Of a stretch of DNA of 64,000 nucleotides, positions 43,729 through 54,196 are shown piece by piece. The stretch comes from Anastrepha obliqua. Its lineage: Eukaryota > Arthropoda > Insecta > Diptera > Tephritidae. The first letter of the stretch is position 1; every line of letters starts with the position of its first letter. Both the position numbers and the translations under genes were made by a program. Location: positions 31,894,501-31,958,500 of the forward strand of contig NC_072896.1 of NCBI RefSeq assembly GCF_027943255.1, written 5' to 3'. Below the pieces are notes generated by a model, which was not told the DNA's origin, did not search any database, and was given only the letters and a program-made list of their open reading frames with translations.

Positions 43729-44154
43729 TTATTTGATTTTCATATTTATTTACAATATTAATCAAACACACAACCATAAGTTATTTTACAGTGTTTGGCC
43801 TTAATTCATAAATTTAAAAAATAACATAAAAAATACGGATGATTTAGGGAAAAGTATTGGAGAAGAGGAGATAGTAGGCTGTAAAAAGTGAATGTAGGAG
43901 GAGAAGAACAATGAAGCATTAGAAGAACCTAAATATGTGCATATAGGGAATTTACTGGAAAAAATAATGTGTGAGTGTTCCAAAGACGAAAAGCAAAAAA
44001 GAAGAACTGACGTTCAGCTACAAGACGAGTCAAATGAATGCGACGATCTAATGATCATCATTGTGGATCATTTATATATAGGTTTTTGTTTAATAAGAGA
44101 AGTCATTTTGATATTCAAAGAAAAATGCTATTTTTTAGTATAAATGATCGGTTT
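43729..44154. other. Spacer, possibly LINE-derived in part
   Basis: The minus strand near 44070-44100 reads KNLYINDP, reminiscent of the RT block that follows the segment at 44645-45125. This is too weak to call. Confidence 0.3.
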
Positions 44155-44640
44155 TTTATTTCATTATAAAGAGGAAGGTATGCCGTTAATAACATAAAAA
44201 TAACATCAGGCAAATGACCACGACGGCCACGCTTACAGAACAATATCATTTTCTTGAAATAACCGAATTGCAATGTGGCTACTCTATGTCCTTGATAGCC
44301 TCACGAATTCCATCTTTGAGGTTTTGAATCGACCCCGGGCTGTTGGCGTAGACCTTTTCTTTCACGTTGCCCCAAAGAAAAAAGTCAGAAGATGTTAAAT
44401 CACAAGATATCGGTGGCCAATTGTGATCACCTCTACGAGAGATTACACGGTCCGGAAACTTTTCCCGTAAACCATCAATGGTTTCGTTGCTTGTGTGGCA
44501 CGTGGAGCCGTCTTGTTGAAAATAAACGTTGTCCAGATCAATAGCATCCAATTCTGGTCATAAAAAATCGTTAATCAACTCTCGATAGCGCAATCCATTC
44601 ACCTGTAACACCTGTTATTGGAAAACCCTTATAACACAAC
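44155..44640 (-). pseudogene. DUF4817-type element, N-terminally deleted derivative
   Basis: The minus-strand frame 44279-44551 reads AIDLDNVYFQQDGSTCHTSN (second Asp), FPDRVISRRGDHNWPPISCD, LTSSDFFLWGNVKEKVYANS (third Asp) and SIQNLKDGIREAIKDIE. Upstream, 'VNGLRYRELINDFL' is joined within a few bases to a terminal-repeat-like sequence GGGTTTTCCAATAACAGGTG (44619-44638 in reverse). The first 200 or so residues are therefore deleted. The same terminal sequence ends the copy at 1293. The other end was not found. Confidence 0.82.
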
Positions 44641-44644
44641 CAGT

Positions 44645-45125
44645 AGAGTACCGAGAATTCAGCCTTGGGGATCACCTTTAGTTACGGGTAAATAGTTAGA
44701 TATATTGTCACCGGCACAAACTGCTTTTGAGTGATCACTGAAGTACGATTTTATTAAACATAATGCCTATCGACGACAAGTTAAACAAGCTGCAGTCACA
44801 AAGCTAGAAGCTCGTCATTGACAGTGTCGAAAGCTTTAGAATGATCCACAAGTGTTAATAAAGTTACACGATCATTGTCAATATTGAGTCTGATGCCATC
44901 CTATACCCTAATTAGCGCCGTTACACAGCTTCTTTTAGATATAAATCAGATTGGTACTGATTAGTCATCAAATTTAGACTCAGAAAAGAATTTATCTGAG
45001 CATGCACCATGCGCTCAAGTAATTTGGACAAAAAAGGTAGTATTGCGATGGATCTAAAGTCCACATTCGATTTCTTAATTAGAATGATTTTAGTCGACTT
45101 CCAGGAGTGAGGAAAACAGACGTGG
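44645..45125 (-). pseudogene. LINE reverse-transcriptase fragment (Jockey/CR1-like)
   Basis: Across several frames the minus strand encodes, in RT order: VFLTPGSRLKSF-like (start of RT), RNRMWTLDPSQYYLFCPNYL (fingers), a DHSKAFDTVNDELL-like block (motif A with Asp, about 44811-44845), ALCLIKSYFSDHSKAVCAGD and YLPVTKGDPQG (motif B, about 44673-44700). The RT frame breaks at about 44645, where the transposon terminus begins, consistent with insertion into this LINE. Confidence 0.75.
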
Positions 45126-45189
45126 TTAAAGTGCTGTTTAAGACAAATGATATGTTGACTAAATTTTTGTTTCCAAAAATTAATCAGCT

Positions 45190-45275
45190 AAACATCGGCG
45201 TCTTCTGGTTTCAACAAAACGGTGCAATTCGCCACACAACGCGCTTAAAAATCGATTTACTGCAATGTTAAACCC
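45190..45275 (+). pseudogene. Small DUF4817-type transposase piece
   Basis: The plus strand reads NIGVFWFQQNGAIRHTTRLK and IDLL, the second-Asp block of the family (usual form WFQQDGATCHTA), with Asp changed to Asn. Only about 28 codons remain. Confidence 0.55.
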
Positions 45276-45315
45276 ACCATTAATGCCGTATGGCTAGATT
45301 TATTGGAAAAAGTAC

Positions 45316-45630
45316 TCAGCCGCCGTAACCGAATGGTTTGGCGGAATTCAGAGAGAATGTAGGTTCGAGTCTCCGCGCATGAAACAGCAAAATGAAAACA
45401 TTTTTCTAATAGCGGTCGCTCCTCGGCAGGCAATGTCAAACCTCCGAGTGTACTTCTGCTTTGAGTGAGCTCCTCATAAAAAATAGCTGCCGTTCAGAGT
45501 CGGTTCAAAACTGTATGTTCTTCCACTTGTGGAGCAACGTCAAGACGCACGCCACAAATAGGAGGAGGAACTTGGCCTATTAACTAAGAAGAAGTATACG
45601 CGCCAATTATTTATTTATTTTATTTTAGTA
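45316..45630 (+). mobile_element. tRNA-derived SINE, copy 5
   Basis: Plus strand: A-box-like TAACCGAATGGTTTGG from 45326, B-box GGTTCGAGTCT at 45362-45372, then AAAACATTTTTCTAATAGCG, CTCCTCGGCAGGCAATGTCA, GTTCTTCCACTTGTGGAGCA, GACGCACGCCACAAATAGGA and the end GCGCCAATTATTTATTTATT. This copy is nearly full length with a good tRNA-like head and AT-rich tail. It confirms the head-body-tail order seen in copy 1. Confidence 0.88.
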
Positions 45631-45769
45631 AAAAATGTGAGCTTATCCAGTGGACCTTGTAATAAATCCTATTAAAGTTATTGACCAGTTAATCATAAAG
45701 AAATTCATTCCAACAATATTGCTGTTTTGTGTTATCATTTTAAGCTCTCAAGCTGTTAAAAAAAACTCG

Positions 45770-45960
45770 CTTTGTCAGTTCCTTGCCATCACTAGAATGG
45801 CACTTGACTGGAACCCGCAAGAGAGCAGATGTCGCGGTCTACCAAAAAACACTTGGAGAACTGCGCCAACTAGGTAATTCTGACATCTTATTAGACGGTG
45901 CAAAAACAGCAGCACAGAACCAGAAGCCCTATGCTCCCGAGAGGAGTGAACAAGGTAAAA
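45770..45960 (+). pseudogene. RTE-like LINE 3' fragment
   Basis: The plus strand reads MALDWNPQESRCRGLPKNTW followed by R. This is the C-terminal 'ALDWNPQGxRxRGRPxxTWR' block of an RTE-like ORF2. It stops soon afterwards, and the following sequence to 45960 keeps weak resemblance only. Confidence 0.65.
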
Positions 45961-46289
45961 AAAACGTAAGTTCCTTACACTGTGTGATTGAACCCGCAAC
46001 TCATGTAAGCGACGCCACGACAATATCAATATGGCTGCTAAATTAATATATCAGGTATATTTCTTCAGCTCAATAGTACTAATACGAGTATTACATTCAG
46101 CTATTCTCCTCATAAAATGAGTGTCCAGCAAAAACATATCCTCTGGTTTAGGTTCCTCTGGATCTCATACCACAATGCTGCTAGCCACATACAACACGCT
46201 CTTCGAAACAAATTATAAGGGTAGCAGGTTGACTCCTGACGTACGCAGAGACACTTACTTGACAGTATGACGAGAAGAGATACCGAACT

Positions 46290-46503
46290 AATGAGGAGTC
46301 TGAAGTTTTCTTACATTCTTTTGACGTCTTTAAGTCACCAGACCCGGATGGTGTATATCCGAAAATGCTTAAGTGTGATCGAGACATGATTTTAGGGACA
46401 TTTATAAGAGCTTCTATAACTTACTCAGCTTTTAGCCATATTGCCATCCTTTGGAGAAAATTCAAGGTGCGCACGGTATTTCAGGACAACTTGAGCGTAT
46501 AAC
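46290..46503 (+). pseudogene. LINE RT N-terminal fragment
   Basis: A continuous plus-strand frame reads FKSPDPDGVYPKMLKCDRDM, then LGTFIRASITYSAFSHIAIL and WRKFKVRTVF, up to a stop at 46501-46503. It matches the start of RT in I/R1/LOA-like LINEs ('KSPGPDGIxPxLLQ...FRASLxLGYIPxxWRxxKVVFIPK'). RT motif A and beyond are absent. Confidence 0.75.
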
Positions 46504-46694
46504 AAATTAGCTTTTATTTTGAAGAAAATGTAAAGAATTTTTTACACAACATTAACTTGTTATATACCCATAAAATTTATCAATAAAAGTTGCATTAGCT
46601 ACAAATATCATACCCAAATCAAATGCGTCTTGTTCTTATTGACCATAACGGTAATAATTGCAGCCTTCAGAGTCGAAATGATGTTATGAGGATG

Positions 46695-47520
46695 CTTATG
46701 GATTTGACTCCAACTACGCCCCAAGGCCTGGTGAGTTAGGCGGGTATAAGTTATCCAAATTATCAGTTATCCAATCTTGTGTCGCCAACGCTTTGTGGGA
46801 AAGAGCAGAGTCTTGCCGAAAGATGCATGAGCTCTCTCCATGTAAACACTTCAGAGTGTCACCACTGTCTCTAAAACCCCGATATGTGCAGCAAAATTCA
46901 CTCGAAATCCTTGAACAAAGAACTTTGCTCACAACACCTAAAACCACAACAGTGGCTGGAAACTTCATGTGGAGGACAACTGGAGCCTATGTAGGATTGA
47001 AACATAACCATCTGTCTTTCAGGGAATTTCTGTGGTTGATCTTTCGGTCCTGGTCAACATTTTTTCGTCACAAAAAAGCCATAACATCTCAGACGCTTCG
47101 GTGTGCTTAATTTTGTTTAAAAGGCGATCTGATGCGATAACTCGCTGTTCTCGTGCTTGCCCCGATATAAACTGTGCATAAAGTAGGAACTATACCGAAG
47201 ATCTCCATGAACAAATCGAGGGATAAGACCCTCAGAAACATTAATCTCCTTCGCAAGAGTCTTTATTAATTTGGAGGGTGGTCATCAATGAGCGATTGCA
47301 CTTATTGAATGAATTCTACAAATCAAGTGCAGGTAGTGGCAAAACGTTCCTCGTGTTTTTGTGTGAGCAACAGGTTCTGCATCGTCGCCTTATGCTTTCA
47401 ATTCACGGCAAACCTTATGAACGAATGAACTGGCGCACTTAAAAAAAAACGAGGTTTCTAAAGTGTCGTTATTTGTACACATAGCGACGATAACTGCATG
47501 TCTCTTCATTTCTTGAACTA
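46695..47520 (-). pseudogene. maT-like / Tc-mariner transposase, broken
   Basis: Minus strand, in order: KMKRHAVIVAMCTNNDTLET (N-terminal region), LAKEINVSEGLIPRFVHGDL (HTH), a TPKRLRCYGFFVTKKC block (first-Asp region, Asp lost), HEVSSHCCGFRCCE / KFPATVVVLGVVSK (block after the first Asp), FRQDSALSHKALATQDW (second Asp) and YPPNSPGLGA (third-Asp region, truncated). These motifs fit the arthropod maT-type family of Tc1/mariner elements. The frame at 46714-46968 is the longest piece. Confidence 0.75.
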
Positions 47521-47869
47521 AGTTGTAAAAAGAGAAAATTACAACTTACAATTGTTTCGGAAATTATAGCTACATAATTAGCTCCTCAGAAGCAGAGCAG
47601 GGATTGTTTTAGTGGCCACACCACTCGACGCCATAGACGCCGTTCGTTGTAAGTGCGAGGGCATTTTTAACCCTGCAACAAAAACAAAAGTCCTGATCTA
47701 CCTTACGCACCTTATATATACGTATAAATTATATATATACATATATAAATAGGAAGACAACGTAATCTGCGTACAATCTCCTCTTCTGAGATATGAGTAC
47801 TGAAGCGCTTGTAATAAAATAAAAAATAAAAGGCCAATTCCAAAACATATAAGACTAAGCTAAAGTAGA
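47521..47869. other. No gene seen
   Basis: Short AT-rich spacer with TATATA-type runs near 47711-47750. Confidence 0.5.
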
Positions 47870-48960
47870 AACGACAGGAGTTGCTCTGACAGCTTCGAGT
47901 TTATTTATTCAAAATAGTTACTGTTTTGCGCGATCTAAAAGTGTTTCAGGTCATTAACCGGAATATCCTTGTAGATGTCGGTACAAGCCTTTTGGATAAC
48001 CTCTACGAACGCAAAACATTTTCCTCTCATGGCCAAAGGCAATTTTCCGAATAGGTTGAAAATACAGGGAGCCATATCAGAAGAATACAGTGAGTGTTGG
48101 TGGTTAAAATGTGATTTCTAGTCAAAAAATCAGTCACAAGAGTGGATCGTTGAGATGGTGCATTATCATGCAATAAGCGCCAGCTTCCTCCTTCGCGGTA
48201 TTTAGGGCGAATACGAAGATTGCGATGCAACAAACGCTGCAAAACGCAAAGTTTGAAAATTGCTTTGACGGTTTGGCCCGTTGGCATGAACTTCTTGTTC
48301 GCGATTTTCTTGGAATCATAAAAACAAAAGAGCATCAATTTGATTTTTGACTTCTCCAAACTCTATTTTTTTGGATGGTTGCTCATCTGGGGCCTTCTAT
48401 TCGACACTTTGACGCTTAGTTTCAGGTTCATGTTGTTGGAAACACCTCGTTTCATTACGAGTTGCAATGTTGTAAATGATGTTGTCGTCTTTTCTCGCCT
48501 CTTTATTGAGGCCTTTCGATTGTTGAATTCTGAGCAATTTTTGGTCCTCAGTTAACTGTGCGGAATGAAACGTGCACATGCCTTTCATAGGCCCAAATGA
48601 TCAGTTGAAATGCGATAAATCGATGTTTGGAGATATTCGGTTCATTTGGAGATATGATATCGGTTCATTTTTTGATAAATTTACGAACAATTTCGATGGA
48701 GTTTTCGGTGATTACTGATTCATTGTGATTTATGTCCTCACAACCATCTCTGAAACGCTTGAACCACTCATGAACTCTAGTACGAGATAGACAATCATCA
48801 CCATAAACTTTTTTCATCAATTAAAATGTTTGGGTAAACCGTTCACTGATTTTGAAATAAAATTTGATATTAGCTCTTTGTTCGAAACTCATTTTTATAC
48901 CGATGACACAAATATACTGACACTTTAGACGCAATAACTTCACATCCACTAAACCGAATG
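47870..48960 (-). pseudogene. mariner transposase, near full length, broken
   Basis: Minus strand, N to C: MSFEQRANIKFYFKISERFT (start near 48892), YGDDCLSRTRVHEWFKRFRD (HTH and linker), RKFIKK-type second HTH, KSKIKLMLFCFYDSKKIANK (block before the second Asp), GQTVKAIFKLCVLQRL, GSWRLLHDNAPSQRSTLVTD (second Asp) and FSTYSENCLWP at the damaged C-terminus (48027). The first-Asp block is degraded. Numerous frame shifts are present. Order and total span agree with a full-length mariner of about 340 residues. Confidence 0.82.
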
Positions 48961-50198
48961 TCACCAAGCTTTGACTGGAAGTCAGCTAGGGATATACCTT
49001 CTGCTCAAATATGAACGAGACGGTATCAATAAAACGGTCCGCGGATGACATATGGCAAAAATAAATTTTTTGTTTTTTGGTAGGACTGTTATAAGCTTAC
49101 ATGGCAAATTTCAGCTGATATGTCACATAGTTTGTTTTCTGTGCTACTGTAAACAAGTCAAGCTTCCAACGCGCTGCCTCATTAAAAAGATAGCGCCATC
49201 AAAAGCATTTTTATGACGCCAGTCTTCTTTATTTTGGACTTCACCTTGTACATGAAGTGAATTGACTTGGCTATGCATTACAATATTTCGATGAGAAAAC
49301 TTGGCATCCTTTAACAAAAAAAGCAAAGAAAATACGAATCTCAGAGGGACCTCTCTGAGCTGTGGGCGAATAACTAGATCAAGTTCTCAGCGCAGAAATC
49401 CAACTGTCAAAGTTCAACGGTATTGCAGGACCAAAAGGAAAATCATCGATTTTTAAATATTTACCGTTAAGTGCTGCTAATGTGGGAAAATCAAAATTAC
49501 TCACTTTCTATTCATACATACATACATATATAAATAATTTGGAAAAGTGAACTTCCCTGCCACCAATCGCTCTACTACGCCTTATTTTTACTCTTCGCTT
49601 ATTTCATTGTTTTTGTTTGGTATTTTATTTCTACGCATTACGCGATTTCGAACGATTTTCCCAATCAGATTTCTACCAACTTTCACTTTCACCTTCATTC
49701 GCATGCACAATCACAAATTTATATGTAGGTGTGTGTGTGTGTGTATCGCTCGCGTGCATGCTCCTTGACACTTCACACGTGAGAGATTTTTATGAGGTTT
49801 TCATTAATCACCTTGATCGATTTTTAAGCACGTCGTGCGATAACCACCACCACCAATCCATTAACAATCTCAGCGGAAATGAATGAATGTGATTTTCCGA
49901 AAATCATTTTTTAGCATTAAGAACGCAACACTGTCGGGAATTAGTATTGTTAGTGGGGTTGAAGGATGGAATTCTTGCTTGTATGGTGCTGAACTTTGAG
50001 TGTTGCTGGGGATTAATACACTCATGCATATGTATGTATGTGTGTGTGTGAATGTAAGCCAATGCGTAATTTGCGCAGCTGGAAAGAGGAAAATTTAAAA
50101 GAAAGTGAAAATTAATTGTAAATTTTTAGCAAAGCATTGCGATTTGGTCATGTTTTTACAAAATAGAAGACTTTATCTTAATAATAAAAAAAAAATCT
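48961..50198. other. No gene recognised; TG microsatellites
   Basis: The first part (48960-49330) might be the flank of the mariner, including TTCTGCTCAAATATGAACGA near 48999-49018 as a possible terminus. TG/TATG runs lie near 49727-49745 and 50029-50051. No coding domain was found. Confidence 0.4.
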
Positions 50199-50202
50199 TC
50201 AT

Positions 50203-50655
50203 GAGTCAAACCACGTCAAGTGGGCCCCGAATTTTCCATCAAATTCCCGATTTTAAAATCAAATGCATTTTTGGATAGAGAATTTGTCACATAATAATTG
50301 CTGTGAATAGTTTTTTTTTACTTCGCTTTTTGTTTATGTTATTAACAATTGAATTTTTTTGCATGATATTCTTGTAAAATCAATATCTCAGAAACTACAA
50401 TTGATAATTTGATGAAATTTATTTCGGTTACCGAAAAATGTTTTCTCTACCGATTTAACGTTCAAAGACTGTGTATTTGTTGAAACAATAATTTTTAACA
50501 ATAATTTTTATGAAAAATCGCAATTATTTTTGCGTTCTTCACGCTCTAAATGGACAATTTTACAGTCAGATTAAGCGCACAATGCTCACCTTTAATAATC
50601 TGTAAAAAAAACTTTGTTCATCCAATCAGTTCTGAAGATATCGAATTTTTTGTCA
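50203..50655 (+). repeat. Left terminal inverted repeat (453 bp)
   Basis: Reverse complement of 52181-52634 with only scattered differences, for example a T/A-run length change near 50309-50320. Homology stops sharply after TTTTTTGTCA (50655). Confidence 0.95.
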
Positions 50656-50858
50656 AACTGTGTAAAGTTTTGATGCGCAGTATAGTCTGGTGCAACGCGA
50701 CGCGCTTCGCAGTTGGCCTTGCATTGTCCCAAGGGATCATACGCTAAAACGTATAGCACTTAAAAAAGACATACAAAAGGATTAAGGATTCAAAAATGAG
50801 GTGTTTCATTAGTAGAATTTTTATTACACATCCATATCTACATGAAAACATACAAAAT

Positions 50859-51862
50859 TTAATTAGTAATAATAGTCTCGAAACAAGATGTACCCTCGGA
50901 GAAGATTTTACTTCGAATCTTTTTGTTACTTGCAGGTTCTAAGTGATGAAATTGCCGCGTTTTTTTGATAGCTATTGCCTCATTGAAGCGTTTGGAAATT
51001 TTTTTTTCATGTGCATCATGATCTTTTTGCGAACAAAAAACAAAATTTATTGATTTAAACGCACCTTTGGCTCACTCGAAAAGAGCTTTAGCATCGCGAA
51101 TATGATTTCCAGCAACACGCTGCATACTTGCTTTTCGGGCTGGCCTTTTAACTGCTCCGCCGACCCCATCGCACGCTCCCTTGCCATGGGAAGTCGCGAA
51201 GAAATTCCATTCGGCTTCGATTCCGAAATCTTTTTTTAGGTAATATAGGTTCAAAAGGTTAGATTTATTCTTGTACTGTGATGCAGCTCCATCAGAAGAA
51301 TAAGAGAACTTTTTTATATTTCTGGATCCAAATTTGCTTTTAAGATATTTAACAAGTCTTGTGTTGAATAAGTGAACCGAACTTGTATCGTGGGTTAGTT
51401 TTTCAGAAATGATGACAAGGCTTAAATGATGCTGTTTACCATCGATACAATAGTAAATTAATACATACGGGTGAATGGTCACTTGTTTCACGCATTTGTT
51501 TCAATGTTACCTCATCTGGTACCGTTGTTAAAATTTGAATTTTATCATTTGTATTTTTTTTCTCACGTAAAGCAGACTTTATATTCTCCACAAATGCTGA
51601 ATTCAATTTTTTTTCCTTGTTTTCTTTCCTTTTTTTCGTTGGTGATTTCTGCTATTATCTCTTTGACATTCATATCACTTAATTTTGAAAAATGTCGTTT
51701 TTTTATTGGCGATTCACCAAGTTCCTGTAAAATATTGTTCACCTCTTCTAATTTTAGGTCATTCTGAATTTCCTGGTTTTCGAAATTAGCTGCACTATCC
51801 GAACATTCTTCTGCATCAGAAGAAACTTCAGACTCATCATTTTCTGCTCCTTGGTCAGCACT
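50859..51862 (-). pseudogene. Transposase-like gene of the long-TIR element, internally deleted
   Basis: Minus strand. An acidic stretch at about 51780-51862 (ENDESEVSSDAEECSDSAA) leads to LQELGESPIKKRHFSKLSD. A frame shift and an apparent internal deletion follow, then the 139-codon open frame 51072-51491: QVTIHPYVLIYYCIDGKQHH, LSLVIISEKLTHDTSSVHLF, KKFSYSSDGAASQYKNKSNL, AEWNFFATSHGKGACDGVGG and KRPARKASMQRVAGN. A TGA at 51072-51074 interrupts it, but the frame then reads on to a stop at 50859 (SINFVFCSQKDHD and KTRQFHHLEPASNKKIRSK). The 'SDGAASQYKN...FFATSHGKGxCDGxGG' signature is one I know from many unannotated invertebrate proteins. I infer it is a transposase core, but the catalytic residues are not certain. 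Confidence 0.7.
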
Positions 51863-52180
51863 AAAAAAAATTAATCAAAATTTTGAGAACTAATTGACTT
51901 TATTTGCCTAAATAATAACTATTCAATGCACAATATATGTATATATGTATATAATTTCAAGATTATACCCACTGTGGACTTGGACGTATGTATTTACGCT
52001 GCACTTTCAGTAACACTTCCATCTCTATATATCTTCATACGACATGATTTGCAAACGTATTTACCGATATATTGTTTGAATACTAGGAATCACAGCACAC
52101 TGACACTAGAAGTTGCGGCGACTGTACGACTCTGCAAAGCCATGTTCATGCAAGTTCGTTTTCGTGCTTAGTGCCTCGAC

Positions 52181-52634
52181 TGACAAAAAATTCGATATCT
52201 TCAGAACTGATTGGATGAACAAAGTTTTTTTTACAGATTATTAAAGGTGAGCATTGTGCGCTTAATCTGACTGTAAAATTGTCCATTTAGAGCGTGAAGA
52301 ACGCAAAAATAATTGTGATTTTTCATAAAAATTATTGTTAAAAATTATTGTTTCAACAAATACACAGTCTTTGAACGTTAAATCGGTAGAGAAAACATTT
52401 TTCGGTAACCGAAATAAATTTCATCAAATTATCAATTGTAGTTTCTGAGATATTGATTTTACAAGAATATCATGCAAAAAAATTCAATTGTTAATAACAT
52501 AAACAAAAAGCGAAGTAAAAAAAAAACGATTCACAGCAATTATTATGTGACAAATTCTCTATCCAAAAATGCATTTGATTTTAAAATCGGGAATTTGATG
52601 GAAAATTCGGGGCCCACTTGACGTGGTTTGACTC
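52181..52634 (-). repeat. Right terminal inverted repeat (454 bp)
   Basis: Reverse complement of 50203-50655. It starts inside at TGACAAAAAATTCGATATCT and ends GGTTTGACTC at 52634, followed by the TCAT flank. Confidence 0.95.
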
Positions 52635-53057
52635 TCATTGATTTGTGATTTATTACGGCAGAGCCAAATAAAATTGAGGAGATCTTCAAATCCTGCAATA
52701 GAGACCTGCCAACCAATAATTGAAAGGTAAAGAATAGAGTACCCAGTAGAAGGCAGGCGACAGGTGATGCTCATCCTCAATGGAGAATCGCTCGTCCCAC
52801 TCGCGCACAAAAACAACGTCGTGAGGTTCGGGTTTGTTGACACAACCATTCGAGTCTATCGCAGCGACGAGCCAGCTTTGGACTCAGGTGAGGAGAGTGA
52901 CAAGGCCAGCTTGCGCTGCGAAGAAGGGTTGGCCAGCAGCCAATGCTCAAACGACACGGAGAGGCTGACCGGTGTGGAGCCGCTTTTCAACGAAGAGGAT
53001 CTCTTTGCTGGCACTGAGGGTGGGGAGATCTCGGAAGAATACGTCGAGGTCACTTGC

Positions 53058-53149
53058 GCGGACGCAAGTTTAGAGTGGTGGAGATTAATTTGGATCAGCT
53101 TCATGTGAATTTGTCCGTTTCATCTCCACCACTCTAAACTTGCGTCCGC
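53058..53149. repeat. Perfect 27-bp inverted repeat at the LINE ORF2 start
   Basis: Left arm 53058-53084 and right arm 53123-53149 are exact reverse complements (TCTCCACCACTCTAAACTTG then CGTCCGC in the right arm), with a 38-bp spacer. The minus strand from 53104 reads MKLIQINLHHSKLASA, the normal ORF2 start of such LINEs, while the plus strand from 53121 reads HLHHSKLASALLPAR and continues into the endonuclease. The ORF2 start is thus present in both orientations. Confidence 0.93.
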
Positions 53150-54148
53150 ACTCCTTCCCGCCCGCTTGGCTGCCAGCGGACTTGACATAGCCCTCATCCA
53201 AGAGGGCTCTAAGCTGATTGCCGTACAACACACAGGTAAGATTCGTAGCTGCATCCTTGCAACAAATAATATAAACATTTTCTTGCTTCCACAGTTTAGT
53301 AGCGGCGACATGGTGGCGGCAAGCATCGAGCTCGGGAAAACTGGTTTTTGGCTAGCCTCCGTCTATATGGCCTACGATAGGGATGCCCCGCCGAATGAAG
53401 TTCGTATGCTGGTGCAAGAGGCAGTCCGGAAAATCAAAGATTTGCTTGTCTTCTGCGACGCAAATGCTCACAACATTCTGTGGTGGAGTACAGCGACACT
53501 AACGCTAGAGGGGAGCCACTACTTGACTTTATTCTAGGAAACAAAATTAGTGTTTTGAATTTAGGCTCAGAGCCAACTTTTTTTACTATAAACAGAAAGA
53601 AAATTGTGGATATCACCCTGGCTTTCGACATGTTTTCTAACCACATTAAAAGATGGCGAGTATCAAACGAAAGTTCGTTCTCAGACCATCGGTATATTGA
53701 ATTTGAAATCGACAGTAGATCTCCCCAAGTTAGTCAGTTCTGAAATATATGGAAAACTGACTGGGGAGTTTGCAATATAAAAGTTAACTAAAGCAATTAA
53801 TAGCTCCTTAACAGCTATCTGTCCGGTTGTCCGACTCAGAGGGAAATTTAAACCACCTACGGGAATCTCATAGAACATTATTTAATCTGGCTAGTGCCAC
53901 TAGAAAATTATAAAAAAAACAGTCTGAACTGCGCAGCGTGAATCTTGGCAAAATTGTTGCAAGTGAATGGAAGAAATTTCAGAAACGGTCAGATTAAGAA
54001 AAATTATTTCAAAGACGCTATGCAACCTAGGCTATCTACAAGGCCAAGGGAATACAATACTTTTTCAATTCACTTACAGAGCTGTATGGCGTGGGGTTTC
54101 ATAAGAGCCACAAAGTGGTTCCACGAAATATTGTAAATGGGGTTCCCA

Positions 54149-54196
54149 TGGGGGCATAGTGGTATCTCAACGGGGGCATAGTGGTATCTCAACGGA
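54149..54196. repeat. 23-bp tandem duplication in LINE 3' end
   Basis: The unit GGGGGCATAGTGGTATCTCA followed by ACG occurs twice in a row, just before ACCTGTAAGGTTTAAATG. GGTATCxCAACGGACC is a typical LINE 3'-end sequence in flies, so the duplication lies in the 3' untranslated region. Confidence 0.85.

Larger units (their letters stand above)
50203..52634. mobile_element. 2.4-kb DNA transposon with 453-bp terminal inverted repeats
   Basis: The element is bounded by identical 4-bp flanks TCAT (50199-50202 and 52635-52638), a probable target-site duplication. Both ends start GAGTCAAACCACGTCAAGTG. The terminal repeats run 50203-50655 and 52181-52634 and are almost identical. The interior (50656-52180) holds a minus-strand coding remnant (separate entry). 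The 4-bp duplication and GAG termini would suit a Sola-like superfamily, as I recall it, but I cannot assign it. The near identity of the long repeats suggests recent movement or conversion. Confidence 0.9.
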
